Shown here piece by piece: positions 14,384-27,449 of a stretch of 64,000 nt of DNA; within the stretch, counting starts at the first letter, position 1; each line of letters begins with the position of its first letter. The DNA lies in assembly GCF_000715075.1 (NCBI RefSeq), contig NC_134081.1, forward strand, positions 64,359,653-64,423,652, written 5' to 3'. The notes beneath the pieces are model-generated. The model ran no database searches and had not been told where the DNA came from. It was given only the letters and a program-made list of their open reading frames with translations. Source of the DNA: Nicotiana tabacum (Eukaryota > Streptophyta > Magnoliopsida > Solanales > Solanaceae). The position numbers and the translations under genes are program-made.

Positions 14384-17300
14384 ATGACGGTGACTAGGAA
14401 GACTACGGCTAGCCAGAGGAGAGATACAGTAGTAGGTGAGGGGACCAACAGGGTACCCCCAGTAGATGGGGCCCAGTCTGAGGCTCAAGGGGAGACCCCT
14501 ACTCAGCCATTACCGGCTCCTCCACCAACTACGGAGATTCCTAGGGAAACCGCACATCCAGTTCCCCCTCCACTTCCATCAGATCAGGACTTAAGGAGTG
14601 CGGTGCATTTGTTGACACAGTTGGTAGCTACCCAGCAACATGCTAGGGCATCAGCTAGTGCAGGAACTTCTGAGGGGTCTGGGAGTTCAAGGGTCCGAGA
14701 GTTTATTGCTTTGAGTCCCCCAGAGTTCACGGGGACAGATCAGAGGGAGGACCCGCAGGATTTCATAGATCAGCTTCACAGGATCTTTCGTGTTATGCAT
14801 GCCACGGAGAAAGAGGCAGTTGAGCTAGCAGCTTTTCGACTCCGAGATATAGCCATCCTTTGGTATGAGGGATGGGAGAGGTCCAGGGGACGTGATACAC
14901 CTCCAACTATTTGGGAGAATTTTTCAGATGCTTTCCTTGACCAGTACTTACCGCGGGAGATCCGACAGGCTCGAGTCGATCAGTTTCTAGCCCTCAAGCA
15001 GGGTAATATGAGTGTTCGAGAGTATAGTCTCTGTTTTGACTCATTGGCCAGATATGCACCATCCATAGTTTCTACTATGCGGGACAGGATTCACAGGTTT
15101 ATAGCAGGGTTAGCCCCAGAGATAACCGAGGCATGTGCCACCGCTGCATTGCAGGATAGTATGGATATCTCCCGGATTCAGGCATTTGCCCAGAATATAG
15201 AAAGGGGTAGGCGTCGGCAGCAGGGTACAGAGAGGGCTGAGCAAGGGCAACGTAAGAGGATGAGATTTCCCAGGTCTCAGGAGCAATCTCAGGGTAGTTA
15301 TAGGACCCAGTACTTCGGACGGCCACCTAGGCCTCCACCACCTCAGTTACAGGGTTACGGGTATGATCGCTATACTCAGTCAGGACCAGGTGAGAGCTCA
15401 CGGGTGTCGGGTTTGCAGCGACAACGAGGTTCTGCGCAGACATGGTCATTTCCTCCGCGGTGTGACATCTGTGGTAGAGGACACTTGGGTCAATGCCGAG
15501 CAGGTTCTGATGCTTGTTATACATGTGGGCGTCCGGGGCATATGATGCGAGATTGCCCAAATAGAGATTCTGGGGGAATGGCACAACCAGCGAGTTCAGC
15601 AACAGGATCGTCTATGTCCGTGCATCCTTCAAGGCGTGAGTCTCAGTCTTCGGTTGGTAGAGGTCGAGGCAGAGGTAGAGGTTCCAGTTCAAGTGGTAAT
15701 CAGAACCGTATCTATGCTTTAGTGGGTCGACAGGACCAGGAGTCTTCACCAGACGTTGTGACAGGTATATTAACCATTTTCTCTCACGATGCTTATGCTT
15801 TGATAGACCCAGGATCTACTTTATCGTATATTACCCCATTTGTCGCGAGGAAGTTTGGTATAGTGCCTGAAATACTAAGTGATCCTTTTGCGGTATCTAC
15901 ACTGGTCGGAGAATCGATTATTGCTAGACGGGTTTACCGAGGTTGTACGGTGACAATTTGTAGCCGTCAGACCTCAGCTGACCTAGTTGAGCTAGAGATG
16001 ATGGACTTTGATGCTATCATGGGCATGGACTGGTTGGCAGCTTGCTATGCCACAGTTGATTGCCGAGCAAAGGTTGCCAAATTTCATTTTCCGGGTGAGC
16101 CAGTCCTTGAATGGGTAGGTAATACACCAACACCCAGAGGTAGGTTTATTTCCTATCTAAAGGCGAGGAAAATGATCGCAAAAGGGTGCATTTATCATAT
16201 TGTGCGAGTTAGAGATGCAGATGCTGAGATACCTACACTTCAGTCTATTCCCATAGTCAAAGAGTATGCAGATGTGTTTCCAGATGAGCTTCCAGGTATT
16301 CCTCCAGAGCGAGAGATTGATTTTAGCATCGATTTGCTTCCAGGAACTCAACCAATATCCATCCCTCCGTATAGAATGGCACCTGCCGAATTGAAGGAGT
16401 TGAAGGAGCAGTTAAAAGATTTGCTGGAGAAAGGTTACATTAGGCCCAGTACCTCACCTTGGGGTGCACCGGTACTATTTGTGCGGAAGAAAGACGGCTC
16501 ACTGAGGATGTGTATCGATTATAGGCAGTTGAACAAGGTAACTATTAAGAATAAGTATCCACTTCCAAGGATCGATGACTTGTTTGATCAGTTGCAGGGA
16601 GCTAGATGCTTTTCCAAGATTGATTTGAGGTCGGGGTACCACCAGGTCAGAGTTCGGGAAAAAGATATTCCGAAGACAGCCTTCAGGACCCGATATGGCC
16701 ACTTCGAGTTCCTTGTCATGTCCTTCGGGTTGACTAATGCACCCGCTGTATTTATGGACTTGATGAATAGCCTATTCCGGCCATTTTTAGATCTGTTCGT
16801 GATAGTATTTATTGATGATATTCTGGTTTATTCCCGTTCAGAGGATGAGCATGCGGACCACCTGCGAGCGGTACTCCAAACCCTCCGTGATCGTAAGTTG
16901 TATGCTAAGTTTTCTAAATGTGAGTTCTGGTTGAAGTCTGTAGCATTCTTGGGGCATATTGTATCAGATGAAGGGATAAAGGTGGACACTCAGAAGATTG
17001 AGGCCGTGAAATCTTGGCCTAGACCTACCACTCCGACAGAGGTTCGTAGCTTTCTAGGCTTAGCAGGATACTATCGGAGGTTCGTAGAGGGTTTTTCTTC
17101 CCTTTCGGCACCATTGACGAAGTTGACACAGAAAGAAACTAAGTTTCAATGGACAGAGGCTTGTGAGCGGAGTTTCCAAGAGCTTAAGAACAAGTTGACC
17201 TCAGCTCCAGTTCTAACACTTCCAGAGGGTCTAGAGGGTTATGCCGTGTATTGTGATGCATCAGGTGTCGGGTTAGGATGTGTCCTGATGCAACATGGGA

Positions 17301-18718
17301 AGGTAATTGCATATGCTTCAAGGCAGTTGAGGAAGCACGAGAGGAATTATCCGACCCACGACCTCGAGTTAGCTGCGGTTGTCCATGCACTTAAGATATG
17401 GCGGCATTATTTATATGGTGTTCATGTTGATATATTTACTGATCATAAAAGCCTACAATATATTTTCAAGCAGAAAGAGTTGAATTTGCGACAGAGGCGA
17501 TGGCTTGAGTTATTGAAAGATTACGATGTTAACATTCTCTACCATCCAGGGAAAGCTAATGTTGTAGCAGATGCCTTAAGTCGCCGATCTATGGGTAGCT
17601 TAGCACATGTAGAGCCCGAGAAAAGACAATTAGCTAGAGATATTCATCAATTGGCTTCGTTGGGGGTTCGGTTAGTAGATTCTGAGGATGGTGGAGTTGT
17701 AATCCAAAACACTGCAAAATCATCCCTCATAGCTGAAGTCAAGGAAAGGCAGTACGAGGACCCAGAGTTGGTCGAGTTGAGAGAGCGAGTTCCGCAGCAG
17801 AAAAAGCCATTGTTAGAGCTCAAGGGAGATGGGGTTCTCAGATACAAGGGTCGTTTGTGTGTTCCAGATGTAGCAGGGCTACGAGACAGGATTATGTCAG
17901 AGGCACATTATTCATGGTATTCCATCCACCCTGGATCGACGAAGATGTATCATGACATTAAGGATATGTACTGGTGGAATGATATGAAGAAGAACATTGC
18001 TGAGTTTGTCGCCCAATGTACTAGTTGCCAGCAAGTGAAGGTAGAACACCAGAAGCCCGGAGGGCTAATGCAGACTATAGAGATCCCGACATGGAAATGG
18101 GAGGCGATAAACATGGACTTTATCATGGGTTTACCTCGTTCTAATCGTAAGTTCGATTCCATATGGGTGATAGTCGATAGGCTCACGAAATCAGCTCACT
18201 TCCTACCGGTCAGATCTACATATACAGCAGAAGATTATGCAAAGTTATATATTAAGGAGATAGTGCGGCTACACGGAGTACCAGTTTCTATTATATCTGA
18301 CCGTGGGGCTCAGTTTACAGCACATTTTTGGAGGTCATTTCAGAGAGGTCTAGGGACTCAGGTGAATCTCAGCACAGCTTTTCATCCACAGACTGATGGA
18401 CAAGCCGAGCGCATAATTCAGACGCTCGAGGATATGTTACGAGTATGTGTGTTGGATTTTAAAAGAAGTTGGGATGAACATCTACCTCTTATCGAGTTTG
18501 CATATAATAACAGTTACCACTCCAGTATCCAGATGGCTCCGTACGAGGCTTTGTATGGGCGTAAGTGCAGATCTCCTATAGGGTGGTTTGATGTTGGAGA
18601 ATCTGGGTTACATGGGCCAGACCTGGTTCAGCAGGCCGTAGAGAAAGTAAAGGTTATCCGGGAGCGACTGTTGACAGCGCAGAGTCGTCAGAAGTCATAT
18701 TTTGACGTGCAGCGATGA
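14384..18718 (+). CDS. gag-pol polyprotein of element 2 (ends at premature TGA)
   Basis: One long frame encodes the capsid and enzymes of a Ty3/gypsy retrotransposon. ATG 14384 is chosen because the 'MTVTRK' start fits related gags; ATG 14360, eight codons upstream, is possible. Residues below count from 14360. The order is gag (about 110-260), an atypical CX2CX3HX3C and a canonical CCHC knuckle (386-399), aspartic protease with D-P-G-S (483-486, instead of the usual D-S/T-G), reverse transcriptase with F-I-D-D (817-820), RNase H (first Asp near 966), and an integrase zinc domain and core. The integrase acids are at Asp1253, Asp1314 and Glu1350, an exact D60D35E spacing. The frame stops at TGA 18716-18718 after the integrase core but stays open in the same frame through the GPY and chromodomain region. 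Gag-pro-RT-RH-IN order defines Ty3/gypsy. Confidence 0.95.
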   Translation: MTVTRKTTASQRRDTVVGEGTNRVPPVDGAQSEAQGETPTQPLPAPPPTTEIPRETAHPVPPPLPSDQDLRSAVHLLTQLVATQQHARASASAGTSEGSGSSRVREFIALSPPEFTGTDQREDPQDFIDQLHRIFRVMHATEKEAVELAAFRLRDIAILWYEGWERSRGRDTPPTIWENFSDAFLDQYLPREIRQARVDQFLALKQGNMSVREYSLCFDSLARYAPSIVSTMRDRIHRFIAGLAPEITEACATAALQDSMDISRIQAFAQNIERGRRRQQGTERAEQGQRKRMRFPRSQEQSQGSYRTQYFGRPPRPPPPQLQGYGYDRYTQSGPGESSRVSGLQRQRGSAQTWSFPPRCDICGRGHLGQCRAGSDACYTCGRPGHMMRDCPNRDSGGMAQPASSATGSSMSVHPSRRESQSSVGRGRGRGRGSSSSGNQNRIYALVGRQDQESSPDVVTGILTIFSHDAYALIDPGSTLSYITPFVARKFGIVPEILSDPFAVSTLVGESIIARRVYRGCTVTICSRQTSADLVELEMMDFDAIMGMDWLAACYATVDCRAKVAKFHFPGEPVLEWVGNTPTPRGRFISYLKARKMIAKGCIYHIVRVRDADAEIPTLQSIPIVKEYADVFPDELPGIPPEREIDFSIDLLPGTQPISIPPYRMAPAELKELKEQLKDLLEKGYIRPSTSPWGAPVLFVRKKDGSLRMCIDYRQLNKVTIKNKYPLPRIDDLFDQLQGARCFSKIDLRSGYHQVRVREKDIPKTAFRTRYGHFEFLVMSFGLTNAPAVFMDLMNSLFRPFLDLFVIVFIDDILVYSRSEDEHADHLRAVLQTLRDRKLYAKFSKCEFWLKSVAFLGHIVSDEGIKVDTQKIEAVKSWPRPTTPTEVRSFLGLAGYYRRFVEGFSSLSAPLTKLTQKETKFQWTEACERSFQELKNKLTSAPVLTLPEGLEGYAVYCDASGVGLGCVLMQHGKVIAYASRQLRKHERNYPTHDLELAAVVHALKIWRHYLYGVHVDIFTDHKSLQYIFKQKELNLRQRRWLELLKDYDVNILYHPGKANVVADALSRRSMGSLAHVEPEKRQLARDIHQLASLGVRLVDSEDGGVVIQNTAKSSLIAEVKERQYEDPELVELRERVPQQKKPLLELKGDGVLRYKGRLCVPDVAGLRDRIMSEAHYSWYSIHPGSTKMYHDIKDMYWWNDMKKNIAEFVAQCTSCQQVKVEHQKPGGLMQTIEIPTWKWEAINMDFIMGLPRSNRKFDSIWVIVDRLTKSAHFLPVRSTYTAEDYAKLYIKEIVRLHGVPVSIISDRGAQFTAHFWRSFQRGLGTQVNLSTAFHPQTDGQAERIIQTLEDMLRVCVLDFKRSWDEHLPLIEFAYNNSYHSSIQMAPYEALYGRKCRSPIGWFDVGESGLHGPDLVQQAVEKVKVIRERLLTAQSRQKSYFDVQR

Positions 18719-19198
18719 GACTTAGAGTTCAGGATTAATGACTGGGTATTCTTAAAGGTATCACCTATGAAGGGCGTGATGAGGTTTGGCAAGAAAGGAA
18801 AGCTTAGCCCACGGTATATTGGGCCTTATAGGATCATTCGGAGAGTGGGCCAACTAGCTTATGAGTTAGAGTTGCCCTCAGAATTGGAGTCTGTCCATCC
18901 GGTTTTTCACGTATCTATGCTACGGAAGTGCATTGGCGATCCTACCCGAGTGGTGCCCACGGATGATGTACAGATTACAGAGGACTTGTCATACGAGGAA
19001 ATTCCAGTTGCCATCCTAGACCGACAAATCCGCAATCTACGAAATAAGGAGGTAGCTTCCGTAAAGGTTTTATGGAGGAGCAAGAATGTAGAAGAGATGA
19101 CGTGGGAATCGGAGGAAGAAATGAAGTCTAAATACCCCCACCTATTTCAAAATGAAGATATGGTTCGAGATGGGACGCTACAACATAGCTCTATGTAG
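18719..19198 (+). pseudogene. integrase C-terminus and chromodomain of element 2, cut off by TGA
   Basis: It is in the same frame as gag-pol and separated from it only by the TGA at 18716-18718. The first ATG is at 18767 (143 codons). It carries the GPY-type motif (I-G-P-Y, about 18818) and the conserved HPVFHVSMLRK segment. A chromodomain follows near 18990-19146, with LRNKEVASVKVLW and W-E-S-E-E-E-M toward its end. In chromoviruses this domain binds histone marks and steers integration into heterochromatin. Without readthrough, the integrase made from this copy would lack it. CGA to TGA by cytosine deamination is a simple explanation for the stop. The TAG at 19196-19198 is the natural end. 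Confidence 0.85.
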
Positions 19199-19395
19199 GC
19201 TAGCAGGTCATCAGGTAAGCTTTTATTTTTCACTTTCAATATTTATGATTTACGGTCGGTGAGGCAAATTGCTGCTATTTATAAAGATTGGCCATGTGTG
19301 GCATGCATAGTATGTTTCTGGCTACGTGCAGGTTGGTTTTAACCTAGTGTACGAAGGATACTCTGGAAAAAGTTTCCAAAGTCTCCAAGAGTAAA

Positions 19396-19411
19396 CATTC
19401 GAGGACGAATG
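19396..19411. promoter_or_regulatory. pre-PPT palindrome, element 2
   Basis: CATTCG-AGGA-CGAATG, with perfect 6-bp arms, lies beyond the coding frame and just before the polypurine tract. Counterparts occur in elements 1, 3 and 4. Confidence 0.6.
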
Positions 19412-19416
19412 TTCCC

Positions 19417-19428
19417 AAGGGGGAGTGA
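19417..19428 (+). promoter_or_regulatory. polypurine tract, element 2
   Basis: AAGGGGGAGTGA lies immediately upstream of the 3' LTR TG at 19429. It is the plus-strand primer for reverse transcription. Confidence 0.85.
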
Positions 19429-21956
19429 TGTTACACCCTATATTTTCGTATGTAAAAATGCGTCGTAAGCAAACTAATGTAGGACAAAAAAATGAGATAA
19501 TATTTAAAAGTATATAAAGTAAGTTAATCATGTTACCTCTGAGGTTACAAATATTGAAGATCATGAACAACAAGTACAAAGAGGGTTGGACAGTTCAGAA
19601 GCTAAAGCAATTAAATAAAACAATGTTTCATCGAAAGTCGACAAGTTGGGAATGTTATAACATGTACCTTTGGGGTGAGACTAGGGTGATTAACATGATA
19701 AAGAGATTATGTTATGATTTATATTAGTTGTATTACATCCGTGTGTTATGTTTTTAAGTCAAGCGAGTTGTGGAACAAAAGTCGATGAAAGTCATCACAA
19801 GTTACATTCATAAGTTTTACTGAAACTTTGGGTCAAATGTAACTACAATTTTCTCCCAATATACTTAGAGTTATGGTGTGTTCCACCCATCAAATTAAAG
19901 ATCTATGAGTCTATTTTCCAACGCATTAAACCATTTGTCAATACGACATCGGAGTAGAGAGATATGTGCATTTTTGCGATACTGCGCAAGCTGCTAGGTG
20001 ACAAGTAGGTGTGTCACCTACTTGCTTAAATGAAAGCCCAAAAATGGGCCATTTCGGGTCGTCCAAAGAGGCCTTTTAAGGGCCTATTTTCTTCATATAT
20101 TAGACTTAAAATAGAGCATAATAACCAGACATAAGCTCTGCAAAGAATCCTCCCAAAAATTTCCCACAAACCCTAATTGATTTTCTCTCCCTTTCAAGTT
20201 CCAATTGGAGGTAAAACTTAGAGTTTGAAGAACCAAGATAGGAGCTGAGTTATCCAACAAATAAGGTGAGTTTACTGCTCTCTTTCATCCATTTTTTCTT
20301 CTGTAAATTCATGGTAAGTCGTTCTATACTTGTAAGAACTCACGGGATGGTGATCGGAAGCCGTGAGTTCGAGTTATTCACTTGTAGCGGACTGTTTTGT
20401 GGACTGTTTTGTGTTGCTGTTGGGCTGCGTGTTTTATTACTATTTTGTGGAGTTTTGGAGGAGGAAGGGGGTTTATAAACACCATATAAATGTAGGGTGG
20501 TTGGCTGGTCGTTCGTCATAACATTTTCGGGTTGTTTGACACTACTACGGTGGTCGTTTTGTGTACGAAGAGATTGGGGTGTGTTGGGCTGTTTTGTAGT
20601 ATTTGATGGTGTATATAGAGCTGGAAAATGATGTATATATGTTGTTATTGTTCTGTCCTTGTATTGTTGGTGTTATCTTGAAGTTGGAGGAAGGGCATAT
20701 TATAGGGGAGATGCTGCCCGTTTTAATACAAAATAGGTTTGTCGTTCGTTGTGCGATAGTTGTACCTTTCGTAACTTAACGATAGTATTATTATCATTCT
20801 TGTAGATTAAGGTGCGAAGAGGTGAGTTCAACTTGGTGATTGAAAAGATTGTGATAAGGTATGTTAAGGCTAAGCCTTCCTTCATTTTGGCATGATCTCG
20901 TAGCTACATGTGTTAGTAATGAGACAAAAAGAGAAGTTCATATTCATGAATTTATTCACACTATTCTAGTCTCATAAGTTACAATATTATTCCTTATCGA
21001 GACTCTATATTCAATTTTAGTATTGTCTTCTTTCAGTCAAGAGAGCAGCAAGCCTATATATACAGTATTACAGTATTTTCAATTACCATCGAGCTATAAT
21101 CGATGGGCAGGCCCCTATTGGGCAACCTCTGATTAGATGGAAAGTTATATACCGAGCCTACTGTGGCCGAGCGCCTATGAGCGAGCCCAGCATGGTCGAG
21201 ATACATAGCCTAGTATGGCCGAGCGCCTATAAGCGAGCCTACTATGGCAGAGCAGTTATATATACCGAGCCTTATAAGGCCGTACAATTATTTTACTTAC
21301 TATATTGAAGGAGTTGAGTCAGTATCAGCAGGTAAGTATATCTCCAGATCATCTTTGACTCCCAGTTAATTTCAGTTATCATATTATCAGTTCAGTTTCA
21401 GATTTCAGTTATTTTATTGCCTTACATACTCGGTACATTATTTCGTACTGACGTCCCTTTTTGGGGGCGCTGCATTTCATGCGTGCAGGTTCAGACAGAC
21501 AGACGGGTAGACCTCCTCAGTAGGTGTTTTCCGAGTTCCGCCTGATCGGTAAGCTCCACGTCTTTCGGAGTTGCCAGGACTAGAGTTTTGTGTACATCTT
21601 ATGTATATCTGTATATATGTTATGGGTAGGTCGGGGCCCTGTTCCGATCGCAGTACATCTATCAGTAGAGGCTTGTAGGCATATCCTGTTGGTTAGTGCA
21701 GTATGTTGGGTTTGTATAAATTGGTGGTTTGTCAGCTGTAGTAGCTATGACGGCCTTGTCGGCCTAGCTTTATATTGATATTTAGTTAGTGCTAGTTTCC
21801 ATTCAGTTTTATATTTTGCTTCGCAAATTGTCTTGCAAGGTGGCCCCATGGCCAAAGTATGACATTATGTGTTCAGAGTCCCTTAGTCGCAATTTGGTAC
21901 GCCAGGTTAGGTGAGGCACGGGGTGCTTGTCTCGCTCCTAGGTTCGGGGCGTGACA
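19429..21956 (+). repeat. Element 2 3' LTR
   Basis: 2528 bp, almost identical to 11646-14172. Differences seen: single-base indels in 'gagttattcac', in a poly(A) and in 'tttcaattacc', and four transitions (near 20528, 20619, 21133 and 21547). Confidence 0.95.
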
Positions 21957-21961
21957 TTTTT

Positions 21962-22351
21962 GTGCAGATCCAGGTACTCCTTACCAGTGCCGACATCAGT
22001 GAGTTACCTGTGCACGGAGACTTAGAGGTATATCTGCCAGCGTCCGCAGACTCCGGAGTCCCCTTCTATCATTATTATGTTTCTTCCTTATTTTCTTCAG
22101 ACCTTGATATATATAGAGACATTGAGGATAAAATATTTTCTTTAGACCTTGATATATAGAGATATTGAGGATAAATTCTTAGAAGCTTGTGACTTATTTC
22201 TACCGGGTTTTGGGAGTTGAAATTGTTTGAATTGTAGTTTATTTAATTATTTATTCAGATTTAAATTTTTATTCAGCATTCATAAGCTTACCTAGTCTTA
22301 GAGACTAGGTGCCATTACGACATCCTATGGAGGGAATTTTGGGTCGTGAAA
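21962..22351 (+). repeat. Element 1 5' LTR, second part
   Basis: It resumes immediately after element 2 with 'tgtgcagatccaggtactcc', which matches the 3' LTR at 34557. It contains a partial duplication of the 'agaccttgatatata' segment. The LTR ends near 22351 with a mutated terminus (GTGAAA instead of GTGACA). Confidence 0.85.
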
Positions 22352-22354
22352 AGT

Positions 22355-22366
22355 TGGTATCAGAGC
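22355..22366 (+). promoter_or_regulatory. primer binding site, element 1 (tRNA-iMet)
   Basis: TGGTATCAGAGC directly after the LTR. The leader that follows (to about 22460) shares TAGGTTTAGTAGAGTCTTGC with element 4 (52011 onward). Confidence 0.88.
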
Positions 22367-25300
22367 ACTAGGTTCATAGGTGTCATGAGTAACAAGTAGG
22401 TTTAGTAGAGTCTTGCGGATCGGTACTGAGACGCCTTTACTTATCTTCGAGAGGCTATGGAACTGTTAGGAAATATTCACTTCTTTGATTCCTTATCGTG
22501 CGCATTTGTTGACTTCAAAGTTCTAAACCATTGTCTTTTTATTCTCTCACAGATGGTGGGGACACGCACAACTGGATCCGATGATCAGACACCCGTGCCC
22601 CTTATTGGAGCCACAAGAGGCCGGGGTCGGGGCAGAGGCTGAGGAAGACCATGTGGTGTAGCCAGAGCACCTGCACGAGCTGCTGCACCAGAGCCACCGG
22701 TAGCTCCAGTTGGAGAGCAGGCACCTGAGACGCCTGTTACTACTCCTACACTTCAGGAGACTCTTGCCCAGTTTTTGAGTATGTCTGGCACTCTAGCTCA
22801 GGCAGGGTTAGTTCCACTTGCTTCTGCCACATCTCAGGCCGGGGGAGGAGCACATACTCCCGCTGCCCATACTCCAGAGCCACGGGCCCAAGTTTACCAT
22901 GCCCTAGAGGTTATACCAGTGCAACCAGTTGTCCTAGTTCGGCCTGAGATTAGGACAACAATTTCAGAGGGGGAGCAACTTAGGCTCAAGAGGTACAAGA
23001 AGTACCACCCTCCCACTTTCAACGGTTTAGCTTCAGACGATGCTCAGGTTTTTCTGGAGGAATGTCACCTTATCCTTCGTACTATGGGTATTGTGGATTC
23101 CAGTGGGGTTTCTTTCACGACATTCCAGTTTAGAGGAGCAGCCTACCAGTGGTGGCAGGCATATGAGTTAGATAGTACAGTTGAGGCAGCTTCACTTACT
23201 TGGACTCAATTTTCAGATATGTTCTCAAGGGAGTATGTTCCTCAGATTCTTAGAGATGCATGGCGTGCAGAGTTTGAGCAGCTATGCTAGGGTTCTATGA
23301 CCGTGTCAGAGTATGCAGTCCGATTCAGTGATTTGGCTAGGCATGCACCAATCTTAGTTGCTACTGTTCGAGAGTGGGTTCGCAGATTTATTGAGGGTCT
23401 CCACCCTAGTATCAGATACAGTATGGCCCGAGAGTTAGAGATGGACATCACATACCAACAGGTGGTGTCAATTGCTAGGAGATTGGAAGGTATGCAGACT
23501 CGGGAAAGGGAAGAGAGGGAGGCTAAGAGACCCCAGGATTCTGGCACATATAATAATTCTCGTGCCCTAGTTGCAGCCCGTCATGGTAGAGGTTATGTGA
23601 TCCGTCCTATTCATTCAGATCTTCCAACTTCCAATGGTATTCTAGCTACCCCCAGACCTCATGTTCCATATTATCCATCGCTAGTGTATACTGTACATCC
23701 TGTACGGGGTGCTTTTAGCAGACAGTCTAATCGATCAGGACCGAGCCAGTCCCATCAGCCACGTCCTCCGAGGGCTTGTTTTGAGTGTGGTGACACTCGT
23801 CATATCATGAGGGATTGTCCCAAACTTAGGAGGGGTGCACCTCCATAGATTTATCAGGCCCCTCCTATTCCACAGGGTCCTCAGGCTTTTCAGGCCATGA
23901 TTACTGCACCAGTTACCACTCCACCTGCACAGTCAGCCAGAGGTGGAGGTCGCCCTAGAGGGGGAGGCCAGGCAAGATATTATGCCCTTCCTGCTAGGAC
24001 AGATGCTGTTGCATCCGATTCTGTTATCACAGGTATTATTCTGGTTTGTCATAGAGATGCATCAGTCTTATTTGATCGAGGCTCCACTTATTCTTATATG
24101 TCATCTTATTTTGCCCCGTATTTGGGCGTATCACGTGATTCCTTGAGTTCTTCTATTTATGTATCTACACCCTTTGGTGAATCTATTATTATGGACCGTA
24201 TGTATCGGTCGTGTTTAGTTGTTATCAGTGGTTTTGAGACCAGGGCCAATTTATTATTGCTCAGTATGGTGGATTCCGATATTATTTTGGGCATGGACTG
24301 GTTGTCACCCTATCATGCTATTCTTGTTTGTTACCCCAAGACGGTGACGTTGGCTATGCCAGGTCTACCGCGGCTAGAGTGGAGAGGTAACTCGGATCAT
24401 GTTCCTAGCAGGGTTGTTTCATTTCTTAAAGCTCAATGAATGGTTGAGAAGAGGTGTGATGCGTATCTGGCCTATGTAAGAGATATTAGTATTGATACTC
24501 CTACCGTGGAGTCAGTTCCTATAGTAAGGGATTTTTCCGATGTATTTCCAGCGAATCTTCCGGGTATGCCACCCGACAGGGATATTAATTTTGGAATTAA
24601 TTTGTTACCGGGCACTCAGCCCATTTCTATTCCACCATACCATATGGCCCCAGTAGAGTTGAAAAAAATTAAAAGAACAGTTACAGGAATTGCTGGATAA
24701 GGGCTTTATTCGGCCCAGTGTATCGCCTTGGGGGTGCTCCTGTCTTATTTGTAAATAAGAAAAATGGTTCTATGCGGATGCGTATTGATTACCGCCAGCT
24801 GAACAAGGTTGTAGTGAAGAACATGTATCCATTGCCATGTATTGATGACCTATTTGATCAGCTTCAGGGTGCCAGAGTGTTTTCTAAAATTGACTTGCAT
24901 TCAGGCTATCATTAGTTGAAGATTCGGGAGCCAGATATCCTGAAGACTGCTTTCAGGACTTAGTACAGTCATTACGAGTTCCTTGTGATGTCTTTCGGGC
25001 TGACCATTGCCCTATCAACATTTATGCACTTAATGAATAGTGTATTTCAACCCTATCTTGATTCTTTCGTCATTATGTTTATTGACGACATTCTGGTGTA
25101 CTCCTGGAGTCGGGAAGATTATGAACAACACCTGAGGACTGTGCTTCAGATTTTGAGAGAAAAGAAGTTATATGCAAAATTTTCAAAGTCTGAATTTTGG
25201 CTTGATTTAGTGGGATTTTTGGGTTATATAGTTTCGTGTGAGGGGATCAAGGTAGATCTGAAGAAGATTGAAGCCATGCAGAGTTGGTCCAGTCCGTCCT

Positions 25301-27424
25301 CAGTTACGGAAATCCGGATTTTCCTTGGTTTGGCAGGGTATTATCGCCGATTTGTAAAGGGTTGCTCTTCTATTGCTGCATCTATGACCAAATTGACCCA
25401 GAAGGGTGCTCCGTTCAGGTGGACCGAGGAATGTGAGGAGAGCTTCCAAAAGCTCAAGACAACTTTGACTACAACCCTTATATTGGTATTACCTATAGGT
25501 ACAGGGTCTTATACTGTGTATTGTGACACGTCGCGTATTGGTCTCGGCGCAGTATTGATGCAAGATGGTAGGGTGATTGCCTACGCGTCCAGACAGTTAA
25601 AGGTGCATGAGAAGAACTATCCTGTACATGACTTTGAGTTAGCAGCTATTGTTCATGCCTTGAAGATTTGGCGGCATTACTTATACGGTGTCCATTGTGA
25701 GGTCTACACCGATCACCGGAGTCTACAACATCTGTTTAAACAGAAGGATCTTAATTTGCGGCAACAGAGATGGTTGGAGTTGCTTAAGGATTATGCTATC
25801 ATCATTCTCTATCATCCCGGGAAGGCCAATGTAGTGGCCGATGCCTTGGGTCGTAAGGCGAAGAGTTTGGGCAGCTTAGTCTTGGATGTTCAGGCCTTGG
25901 CCAACCAGTTTGTATGGTTGGATATTTCCGAGCCGAGCCGAGTTTTGGCTTGTGTGGTTTCTCAGTCTTCTCTTTATGATCAGATCAGAGAGTGTCAGTA
26001 CGATGACCCCCATCTTCTTGTCCTTAAGGACACAGTTCAGCACGGTGATGCCAAGGAAGTCACAATTGGAGATGATGATGTATAACGGATGCAGGGCAGG
26101 CTATGTATGCCTAATGTAGATGGTTTACGTGAATTGATTCTCCAGGAGGCTCACAGTTCACGGTACTCCATTCATCCGGGTGCTGCAAAGATGTATCAGG
26201 ATTTGAAACAACTCTATTGGTGGAGGCGGATGAAGAAAGACATAGTGGAATATGTAGCTTGGTGCCTAAATTGCCAGCAGGTCAAGTACGAGCATCAACG
26301 ACCGGGTGGATTGCTTTAGAAGTTGGAAATTCCAGAATGAAAATGGGAACGAATCACTATGGATTTTGTTGTTGGACTCCCACGGACTTAGAGGAAATTC
26401 GATGCAGTTTGGGTGATTGTGGATAGATTGACCAAGTCAGCTCATTTCATTCCTGTGATTACTACTTACACTTCAGAGCAGCTAGCTTAGGTATATATTC
26501 GCGAGATTGTCAGACTTCACGGTATACCGGTATCTATCATCTCTGACCGGGGTACATAGTTTACCTTACGGTTTTGGAGGGCTGTACATTGAGAGTTGGG
26601 TGCTCGTGTGGAGTTGAGTACAACATTTCACCCTCAGACGGACGGACAGTCCGAATGCACTATTCAGATACTGGAGGATATGCTCCGTGCGTGTGTGATA
26701 GATTTTGGGGGTGCTTGGGGCCAGTTCTTACCACTTGCTGAGTTTGCTTACAACAACAGTTACCGGTCGGGCATTCAGATAGCTCCGTATGAGGCCATGT
26801 ATAGTAGGCGGTGTCGGTCTCTAGTGGGTTGGTTCGAACCGGGCGAGGCTAGGCTATTGGGTACAGACTTAGTTCAGGATGCCTTGGAAAAGGCTAAGTT
26901 AATTCAGGATCGACTTCGTACAGCCCAATCTAGACAGAAGAGTTACGCGGATCGGAAGGTTCGTGATGTTGCATTCATGGTTGGTGAGCGGGTATTGCTC
27001 TAGGTTTCACCTATGTAGGGTGTGATGAGGTTCGGGAAGAAGCGCAAGTTGAGCCCTAGGTATATTGGACCTTTTGAGATTCTTGAGAGAGTTGGAGAGA
27101 GGTGGCTTACAAACTCGCACTACTACCTAGTCTATCTGCAGTTCATCCGGTATTCCATGTTTCTATGCTTCGAAAATATCACGACGATCCGTCTTATGTG
27201 TTAGACTTCAGTTCAGTTCAGTTGGACAAAGATCTATCTTATGTTGAGGAACCACTGGCTATTTTAGATAGGCATGCTCAAAAACTGAGGTCAAAGAACA
27301 TTGCTTCCGTGAAGGTTCAGTGGAGGGGTCATCCGGTCGAGGAGGCAAGTTGGGAGACCGAGCATGATATGCGCAGCTGTTATCCACACTTTTTCAGCAG
27401 CTTAGGTATTTGTTTTTTTAACTC

Positions 27425-27440
27425 CGTTCGAGGACGAACG
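27425..27440. promoter_or_regulatory. pre-PPT palindrome, element 1
   Basis: CGTTCG-AGGA-CGAACG, with perfect 6-bp arms and the same centre as in elements 2-4. Here it overlaps the tail of the pol reading frame. Confidence 0.6.
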
Positions 27441-27449
27441 TTTGTTTTA

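Larger units (their letters stand above)
11646..21956 (+). mobile_element. Element 2: young, nearly intact Ty3/gypsy chromovirus
   Basis: It is 10,311 bp with LTRs 11646-14172 and 19429-21956, both TGTTACACC...GTGACA. A perfect 5-bp duplication TTTTT flanks it (11641-11645, 21957-21961). By eye the LTRs differ by about four substitutions and three 1-base indels in 2.5 kb, so the insertion is recent. The primer site, gag-pol, chromodomain and PPT are all present. One in-frame TGA at 18716-18718 is the only coding lesion seen. It lies in the 5' LTR of element 1. Confidence 0.96.
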
